In this document: piece after piece, positions 7,313 through 11,254 of the stretch | Numbering within the stretch: the stretch's first letter is position 1 | Layout: each line of letters begins with the position of its first letter | From: Candidatus Omnitrophota bacterium | GTDB lineage: Bacteria; Omnitrophota; Gorgyraeia; 1-14-0-20-64-10 | Assembly: GCA_023248095.1 (NCBI GenBank) | Contig: JAHFFF010000040.1 | Span: forward strand, 1 to 11,254 | Direction of reading: 5' to 3' | DNA: 11,254 nt | Position numbers and translations under genes: made by a program | The notes under the pieces: model-generated | What the model saw: only the letters and a program-made list of their open reading frames with translations | Databases searched by the model: none | Told to the model about the DNA's origin: nothing

Positions 7313-7580
7313 CGCGGACAACCTTCCTTTCTTGATACCAAGCTGCCCACTTATGGGTCCACAGGTTCTCGATTTGCTGCACCAACCCGTCCATCTCCTT
7401 ATCAGGGCAGGTGAGGAGCAGGATGTCGCAATCGCAGACGGGCATCTCATGCCAGCTCCGCAGGACGTGCGCGCGCAATCCGCGGCGGAGCAGTCTTTCT
7501 CTGAGCTGTTTGGAAACGCCGGAGCGCGTTCGGCCCGGACCAACGACAGCTACCATAAGGGATGGGGCGCAGACGTTCAT
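7302..7580 (-). CDS. Hypothetical 92-aa alpha/beta protein in the hemerythrin operon
   Basis: No family recognised. The sequence reads as a small Rossmann-like unit: a hydrophobic strand (SLMVAVVGPG, 7-16), a helix (SKQLRERLLRRGL, 23-35), a second strand (RAHVL), then CDCDILLLTCPD (49-60), and a Trp-rich amphipathic C-terminus (IENLWTHKWAAWYQER). The GPGRTRSG turn resembles a nucleotide-binding loop but does not match a true P-loop. Cys4, Cys49, Cys51 and Cys58 are present. Start at 7580 is supported by AGGAGG 4 nt upstream and shares ATGA with the stop of the upstream HHE gene; its end overlaps the start of the diguanylate cyclase by 11 bp. This tight packing and good ribosome site argue that it is a real gene. 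Confidence 0.72.
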   Translation of the reverse strand: MNVCAPSLMVAVVGPGRTRSGVSKQLRERLLRRGLRAHVLRSWHEMPVCDCDILLLTCPDKEMDGLVQQIENLWTHKWAAWYQERKVVRDGK

Positions 7581-8071
7581 GGTTCCTCCTGGCATAGCTT
7601 GGAAGCAACCCTCTGAAACTGGCGGGCAAGATCCATCAATTGCTGCGGCTGGAGAGAGGATTCAAGGATGTCCACCATGAACCGGCCCTCCTTTTCCTCG
7701 TGGGTCTCCAGCAGGGCGATGAGGGACTCTCCTGTTTCAGCGATATTTTGCCAGGAGGAGGATTCTCGATCCCACAGAAGTTCCGACAGCTTGTCCAACA
7801 ACGCCCGGAGTTCATCGTGTTGGTCTTTGAGGAGCGTCAGGACTCCAGATCCTCCTCCCAGCAGATGTTCAAACGCAGGGAAGAGGACCTCCTCTTCCCT
7901 GCGCAGGTGGAGCTTCATTCGCGGTTCCAGGCTGCGAAGGATCTGGAGCAGATGCACCCGCAGGTCCTTCAGGCCGACCGGCTTCTCCAACACGGCCTTC
8001 AGGGCCTTCCGCTCAGAATCCAGCACCCGATGGTCCTCTTGGATCTGCCGGTTCCAACATTCGCAGCCCAT
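7577..8071 (-). CDS. HHE-domain hemerythrin-like protein, copy 3 (164 aa), first gene of the operon
   Basis: Single-domain hemerythrin-like protein. Expected diiron ligands are His14 (QEDHRVL), His55 and Glu59 (HLRREEE), His85 (KDQHDEL), His124 and Glu128 (HEEKEGR), equivalent to the other two copies. It starts MGCECW, adding two N-terminal cysteines that the others lack. The start at 8071 has GGGAGGAG 9 nt upstream; the longer start at 8158 would consume the regulatory gap. It is the promoter-proximal gene, behind an FNR-type palindrome and directly after the Crp/Fnr gene. Function as O2/NO sensor, NO scavenger or iron store is open. Confidence 0.9.
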   Translation of the reverse strand: MGCECWNRQIQEDHRVLDSERKALKAVLEKPVGLKDLRVHLLQILRSLEPRMKLHLRREEEVLFPAFEHLLGGGSGVLTLLKDQHDELRALLDKLSELLWDRESSSWQNIAETGESLIALLETHEEKEGRFMVDILESSLQPQQLMDLARQFQRVASKLCQEEP

Positions 8072-8154
8072 GGAATTCAGCTCCTCCCTTTTCAATTTCA
8101 AGATTACGGTAAAAAGGGGACGGAAAGTATGATCCGGGTCATAGACCCGAAATT
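8072..8154 (-). promoter_or_regulatory. Candidate FNR/DNR-regulated promoter of the hemerythrin-nirK operon
   Basis: This 83-bp gap holds ATGAT-CCGG-GTCAT (8129-8142), an almost perfect palindrome with the half-site and N4 spacing of Crp/Fnr-type operators (TTGAT-N4-ATCAA). On the minus strand its centre (8135.5) is 41.5 bp before position 8094. A TAATCT box (8106 to 8101) falls exactly where the -10 of a class II activated promoter starting at 8094 should be. No -35 consensus is present, as usual for such promoters. A second inverted repeat, CGGGTC-ATA-GACCCG (8135-8149), overlaps the first. The adjacent Crp/Fnr gene is the obvious candidate regulator. Confidence 0.5.
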
Positions 8155-8823
8155 TCAAAAGGGGAAAAGCTGCGTTAAGATGTCGGGTTTGAGGAGATGG
8201 ATCTTCCCGCGGCTGGAACGGACCCAGCCTTCCTGCTGGAAGCGGCTGATGGTTCGAATGGCGGTCTCGACGGTGGTGCCGGCTAGCTCTGCGATCTCTT
8301 GCCGGGTCAGGGGAATGGAATCCCCGAACTTCTTATGCAGCGCCAGGAGGGTTTGCGCGATCCGGCGCTCCACGGGGTCGTGAACCAGGCAGGCCTTGGT
8401 TTCCACCTGCCGCAGGCGGTTGCCGAAAACGCAGAGGGTTTCTTGAAGCAGGGTTGGAGATTTCTGCATCAGTTCGTGGAAAAGCTGGCTGGGGATCTGA
8501 AGCACCCTGCTGGGAGTGGCCGCGACGGCGGTGGCCGGATAAGATCCACGGTCCAGGGCGGGCAGACAACAAAAAGTCTCCCCCGGCGTCATCACGCAGC
8601 TGGCCTGCACACGTCCCTGGGGTTGGTGATGAATCAGGTGAACCCGTCCCTCGACGGTCAGCCAAACACTGTCGGAAGGGCGACCCTCATGGAAGATGGC
8701 CTCCCCCTTAGCGTAGGTTTTTTCATGCGATAGGGAAGCCAGGCGCTGCCGCTCTTTGGCGTTCAGGTGCCGGAAGATCTCCACCTGCTTAAGAAACAAT
8801 TCGAGATCATGTCGACGAGGCAT
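8155..8823 (-). CDS. Crp/Fnr family transcriptional regulator
   Basis: 222-aa regulator with an N-terminal cyclic-nucleotide-binding-like beta barrel (about 12-120: FRHLNAKERQRLA, KGEAIFHEGRPSDSVWLTVEGRVHLI, and PGETF at 80-84) and a dimerisation helix (about 122-145). The C-terminal winged helix has its recognition element in LTRQEIAELAGTTVETAIRTISRFQQEGWV (172-201). Glu186 and Arg190 match the positions that read the TGA half-site in Fnr-type proteins. The N-terminal cysteine cluster of oxygen-sensing FNR is absent, so it more likely resembles the DNR/NnrR-type group, which senses NO through haem (inference). Cysteines 76, 85, 86, 131 and 145 are scattered. The start at 8823 has AGGAGG 5 nt upstream. 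A TATAAT box (8847 to 8842) precedes it. Its stop is 83 nt before the hemerythrin operon. Confidence 0.92.
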   Translation of the reverse strand: MPRRHDLELFLKQVEIFRHLNAKERQRLASLSHEKTYAKGEAIFHEGRPSDSVWLTVEGRVHLIHHQPQGRVQASCVMTPGETFCCLPALDRGSYPATAVAATPSRVLQIPSQLFHELMQKSPTLLQETLCVFGNRLRQVETKACLVHDPVERRIAQTLLALHKKFGDSIPLTRQEIAELAGTTVETAIRTISRFQQEGWVRSSRGKIHLLKPDILTQLFPF

Positions 8824-8841
8824 GCACCCCTCCTGCGGGGT

Positions 8842-8847
8842 ATTATA
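8842..8847 (-). promoter_or_regulatory. Possible -10 box (TATAAT) of the Crp/Fnr gene
   Basis: A perfect TATAAT on the minus strand lies 18 bp before the regulator's start codon and overlaps the TAA stop of the small upstream ORF. The best -35 at 17-bp spacing is CTGCAA, a weak match. It could allow separate expression of the regulator from the sigma-factor gene group. Confidence 0.35.
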
Positions 8848-8986
8848 ACTCCCTAGGAGGGCGCTTGCAGGCCGCGTAGAGCAGGCCGGCCGAGAGGCCG
8901 CCAAGCACCAAAACCGCTACTACGCTCAAGCGCAGAGGAACCGCCCAGCTCCCGATCGTCACGGGGACTCGGAACAGCAGCCGCAT
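8843..8986 (-). CDS. Small single-TM protein (47 aa), LapA/DUF1049-like
   Basis: Short ORF missed by a length cutoff. It encodes MRLLFRVPVTIGSWAVPLRL followed by one strong hydrophobic segment (residues 20-40, SVVAVLVLGGLSAGLLYAA) and a basic tail (CKRPPREL). The pattern of a PVTI-x-W strand, PL, then one long TM and a basic end resembles LapA-domain (DUF1049) envelope proteins, but the protein is short and has only this segment. It lies 32 nt after the desaturase gene and 19 nt before the regulator gene. The ribosome site is weak (GGAAAAG upstream), so translation is uncertain. Confidence 0.5.
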   Translation of the reverse strand: MRLLFRVPVTIGSWAVPLRLSVVAVLVLGGLSAGLLYAACKRPPREL

Positions 8987-9018
8987 CAGACTTTTCCATG
9001 TGCCATCACCTTCCTTTT

Positions 9019-9789
9019 TTACTCGGCAGGCAGGGTAAGCATGCCGAAGATTGTGTCCCAACGGGGGGCGCGGAACTCCTGGAGGCCGTAGCGGATGGCG
9101 GCATTGTCCCGCCGGCGGTAGGTCCGCCAGAGCCGGTCCCAAAAGGAGAAGATGCTGGAGTAGTTGGAGTTGGTCTCGTTCGGGACGTCGGAGTGGTGGA
9201 CCCGGTGCATGTTGGGGGTGACGATCAGCAGCCGGATGATACGATCGATTCCCTCCGGAAGGGCGATGTTGCTGTGGTGGAAGATGATGACCGGAGAAAG
9301 CAGAAGTTCATAGAAGACCAGATCGGCCAGCCGGATTCCGAGGAGCGGGATGACGGCCAGACGGAGCAGGGTAGAGAGCACCATTTCACCGATGTGAAAG
9401 CGATAGGCGGAGGTGGAATCGAGAGCGGGGTCGGTGTGGTGGACCCGATGGAAACGCCAGAATGCGGGAAGCTCATGATTCGCCCGGTGCCACAGATACA
9501 TCCAGAGGTCGAAGAGGAGGAAGCCGGCGATCCTTTCGGGCCCCCTCGGCAGATTCAGGTGATAGAGCAGGCCGGTCCGGTGAAGCTCACCCCAATGGGC
9601 GGAGGAGACCACCATCTTCCAGAAGATGAAGGTGAGAACCGCCCCGTTGATCAGGCCGATGGAGAGATTGCGCACGCCGTGGCGCAACCTCTGCGGGAGC
9701 GGCCGATCCATGAAGAGGGGAGCCAGGGACTCGATCCACAGGCACAGCCCCAGAACGATAGTTTGAACGATCAGCGGCCGGGAATCCAT
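9019..9789 (-). CDS. Fatty acid hydroxylase / sterol desaturase family membrane protein
   Basis: 256-aa integral membrane diiron oxygenase of the fatty-acid-hydroxylase superfamily (sterol desaturase group). These enzymes hydroxylate or desaturate lipids with O2. The histidine boxes are all present: HRANH (101-105), HRVHH (114-118), His132, HH at 171-172 and HRVHH (195-199). Hydrophobic segments lie at about 5-25, 44-64, 86-100, 136-150 and 154-171. The substrate is unknown; membrane lipids, hopanoids or carotenoids are possible. The ATG directly follows the TAA of the preceding gene (TAAATG), so translation is coupled to the putative anti-sigma gene. That suggests the enzyme is part of the ECF sigma response and helps remodel the membrane (inference). 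Confidence 0.9.
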   Translation of the reverse strand: MDSRPLIVQTIVLGLCLWIESLAPLFMDRPLPQRLRHGVRNLSIGLINGAVLTFIFWKMVVSSAHWGELHRTGLLYHLNLPRGPERIAGFLLFDLWMYLWHRANHELPAFWRFHRVHHTDPALDSTSAYRFHIGEMVLSTLLRLAVIPLLGIRLADLVFYELLLSPVIIFHHSNIALPEGIDRIIRLLIVTPNMHRVHHSDVPNETNSNYSSIFSFWDRLWRTYRRRDNAAIRYGLQEFRAPRWDTIFGMLTLPAE

Positions 9790-10293
9790 TTATGAGAGGG
9801 CCATCTCTTCATCGTCCAGATGCTGAAGTTCCTTGATCAGCTCTTCGTCGGAATTGGGTTCTCCCTCGGAAGGACCGGCCCCGAACTCCTCCAGCTCGTC
9901 CCACAACTTTAAGGTTTCATCCTCGACGGCCTCCGCCAACACGATGCGGTCCTGCGCTTGCACCTCTTCCTCCAGGTCCGCGTCGTTGAGGGAGGCGATT
10001 CCCGTTGTCTCGAACAGGACCTGCGCCTCCTGCTCGATTTGGCCGGTTTGCCGAACGGGCGAATGAGAGACGAGCATCAAAACGGCAAGGGCGGCTGCCA
10101 AGGCCCCTCCGAAAGCAAAGGTGAATCGAGGCCGCAGAATCCAAGCAAGAACTCTCGATGGGGCCGACTCTTCCTGAATCCGGGCCATGACCTCTTGCCG
10201 GTACTGCTGTTGAAGCTCAATGGGCGGTTCCTTCAGAGGGTGAGCTTTAAGCCAGTGCAGCAGCCAGATGTTCCATTCGGCGGGATTCATCAT
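9790..10293 (-). CDS. Putative anti-sigma factor (single-TM, acidic C-terminal domain)
   Basis: 167-aa protein with a cytosolic N-terminus (1-56, helical, WNIWLLHWLKAHP early on), one TM helix (about 57-76, FTFAFGGALAAALAVLMLV) and a very acidic C-terminal part that would be periplasmic (DLEEEVQAQD, then ELIKELQHLDDEEM). The zinc-binding HxxxCxxC of many ZAS anti-sigma factors is absent. The role is inferred from topology and position: its ATG shares ATGA with the sigma gene stop, the usual arrangement of a sigma/anti-sigma pair. A second ATG follows immediately, so the start may be three bases later. Confidence 0.68.
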   Translation of the reverse strand: MMNPAEWNIWLLHWLKAHPLKEPPIELQQQYRQEVMARIQEESAPSRVLAWILRPRFTFAFGGALAAALAVLMLVSHSPVRQTGQIEQEAQVLFETTGIASLNDADLEEEVQAQDRIVLAEAVEDETLKLWDELEEFGAGPSEGEPNSDEELIKELQHLDDEEMALS

Positions 10294-10874
10294 CGGCGGA
10301 CCTCCGCCAGCAGCAGCGTTCCGATGGAGAAGCGCAGGCTTTCGTTGGCGCGGAACAGATGCGCCTTGACCGTCCCGACCCGGCAGTCCATCAACTGGGC
10401 GACCTCCTGGAGCGGCAGGCCGTTGAGATGATGCAGTATGAATGCCATCTGCTGTTTCATGGGCAGCCGTCCGATTGCCCGAGCCAGCCTCTTTGCCAGC
10501 TCGCGGTTGTGGGCAGCCTCCCTAGGATCTTTGGCGGGATCGGGCAGATCGAAGGGAGGGGAGTCATCGTCCTCCGCGTCGCTGGAAAGGGAAACCAACG
10601 AAGGCTGGCGTCCCTTCTGCCGGAGGAAATCCTTGCACTCATTCGCGATGATCCGGTACAGCCAGGTCGAGAATTTTGAACCTCTCCGGAATCCGCGCAG
10701 ATGGCGGTAGGCCTTGACGAATCCGTTCTGAGAAAGGTCCTTCGCCTCCTCCATGTTCCCGACGAGGCTGTAGGCCAATTTCCAGGCGGCGAGCTGATGG
10801 CGGGAGACCAGCTCGCCGAACCGGTTCGTATCTCCCTGGAGAACCGCCTCAACCAATTCCAGGTCTGCGTCCAT
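10290..10874 (-). CDS. ECF (sigma-70 family, RpoE-type) sigma factor
   Basis: 194-aa extracytoplasmic-function sigma factor. Region 2 covers about 8-88, with AKDLSQNGFVKAYRHLRGFRRGSKFSTWLYRIIANECKDFLRQ (44-85) holding the -10-recognition and core-binding helices. A linker rich in Asp and Pro (100-118) leads to region 4 (about 125-182), including the helix-turn-helix LPLQEVAQLMDCRVGTVKAHLFRA. Conserved GLP-x-QEVA and VGTVKAHLFRA match region 4.2. It heads a coupled set with the putative anti-sigma and the fatty acid hydroxylase genes. No strong ribosome site is visible before 10874. Target promoters cannot be named from the window. Confidence 0.94.
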   Translation of the reverse strand: MDADLELVEAVLQGDTNRFGELVSRHQLAAWKLAYSLVGNMEEAKDLSQNGFVKAYRHLRGFRRGSKFSTWLYRIIANECKDFLRQKGRQPSLVSLSSDAEDDDSPPFDLPDPAKDPREAAHNRELAKRLARAIGRLPMKQQMAFILHHLNGLPLQEVAQLMDCRVGTVKAHLFRANESLRFSIGTLLLAEVRR

Positions 10875-10904
10875 AGCAGGGGACAGTGTACCATTTCGTA
10901 CCGC

Positions 10905-11254
10905 CTATCGCCCACCGCCCCGCCGGCCTCCTGGGGCGCGAGAGGACCTGTGTTCGCCCCCCTGGCCGATGCCATCACGTCCCTCGCCTCGGCCGTGATC
11001 CCGGACCCCGTTATCCCGATGTTTCTCCGCCAGGCGCTCTTTCCAATGGGGATGGTTTTTGATGAACCGCGCGTACTCCTCCGGATGATTCTTTTTAAAC
11101 TCCGCTACTCTCTGCTGCCGCGCCTGCATGATCTCTTGATACCGCTGGGGATTCTTCTCACGCAGTTCCGCCAAGCGCTTCTCCAGATGCTCCTGCCGTT
11201 GGGCCTTCAAGCGCTCGTACATCTCCGGCTTATTTTTCTTCAACCATTCCATGC
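10905..11254 (-). CDS. Lys/Arg/Glu-rich repeat protein, N-terminus cut by the window edge
   Basis: The visible 115 residues follow an ATG at 11252, but the true start may lie beyond the window, so a signal peptide cannot be excluded. Residues 1-75 are highly charged and helical, with a K-N-x-P-x-x-Y motif repeated: KKNKPEMYERL (5-15), REKNPQRYQEI (31-41), KKNHPEEYARF (53-63) and IKNHPHWKERL (64-74). The last 35 residues are a Gly/Arg/His-rich tail (DHGRGEGRDGIGQGG, then GGRRGGGR). No known family was recognised. It lies 30 nt before the sigma gene on the same strand, so it may be co-transcribed and could be a sensor or regulator of the ECF system (inference). Confidence 0.7.
   Translation of the reverse strand, partial: MEWLKKNKPEMYERLKAQRQEHLEKRLAELREKNPQRYQEIMQARQQRVAEFKKNHPEEYARFIKNHPHWKERLAEKHRDNGVRDHGRGEGRDGIGQGGEHRSSRAPGGRRGGGR

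Noticed and set aside
7313..7543. Longer N-terminus for the diguanylate cyclase (start at 7543)
   Set aside because: It would cover most of the 92-aa gene in another frame, adds Ser/Arg/Cys-rich unstructured sequence, and a good ribosome site precedes 7312.
8105..8149. Rho-independent terminator after the regulator gene
   Set aside because: The hairpin has only a 6-bp stem and the T-run is more than 10 nt away, so it does not meet the usual pattern.
7640..8383. Plus-strand 247-codon open frame over HHE3 and the regulator gene end
   Set aside because: Crosses two well-supported minus-strand genes and their regulatory gap; no recognisable domain.
8998..9795. Plus-strand 265-codon open frame
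   Set aside because: Antisense shadow of the fatty acid hydroxylase, whose histidine boxes are all on the minus strand; the plus product is low-complexity Gly/Asp/Glu/Pro.

Overview
The window looks like a moderately GC-rich chromosome segment from a Gram-negative-type bacterium. It carries lipoprotein and Sec signals, a periplasmic nitrite reductase and an ECF sigma system. Gene content (NirK, several HHE hemerythrins, a lipase-maturation-factor protein, a Crp/Fnr regulator) would fit an environmental nitrogen-cycling lineage such as Nitrospirota or Methylomirabilota. That placement is inference from gene content, not from any marker in the window. All genes except one lie on the minus strand.

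Left part (1-2050, minus): a MutY adenine glycosylase is followed by a PDZ-containing M48 metalloprotease with a lipoprotein signal. Read codon by codon, the frame has no stop between the two, from position 2050 to the window edge. It is therefore either a run-on or fused gene, or the site of a sequence error. A single plus-strand gene (2125-3573) diverges from mutY and encodes a polytopic lipase-maturation-factor family protein. Its 3' end overlaps the convergent VIT1-type transporter gene by 24 bp.

Central part (3550-8071, minus): a seven-gene, almost gapless operon. In transcription order it encodes HHE hemerythrin, a 92-aa unknown, a PAS-GGDEF diguanylate cyclase, HHE hemerythrin, an AniA-like copper nitrite reductase, HHE hemerythrin and a VIT1/CCC1 Fe/Mn transporter. 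Four junctions are start/stop overlaps and two are 11-nt gaps. It is preceded by a Crp/Fnr-family regulator gene (8155-8823) and by an FNR-type palindrome placed as expected for a class II activator site. The operon couples NO production, diiron proteins able to bind O2 or NO, c-di-GMP signalling and iron transport. It is the strongest candidate here for an undescribed system.

Right part (8843-11252, minus): an ECF sigma factor, a one-TM acidic protein that is probably its anti-sigma factor, a fatty-acid-hydroxylase/sterol-desaturase family membrane enzyme and a 47-aa single-TM protein. They are preceded by a truncated Lys/Glu/Arg-rich repeat protein that runs off the window edge. No RNA genes, insertion sequences or CRISPR arrays were recognised. 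Non-coding DNA is limited to gaps of 11-83 bp, so no gene-free stretch exceeds 300 bases.
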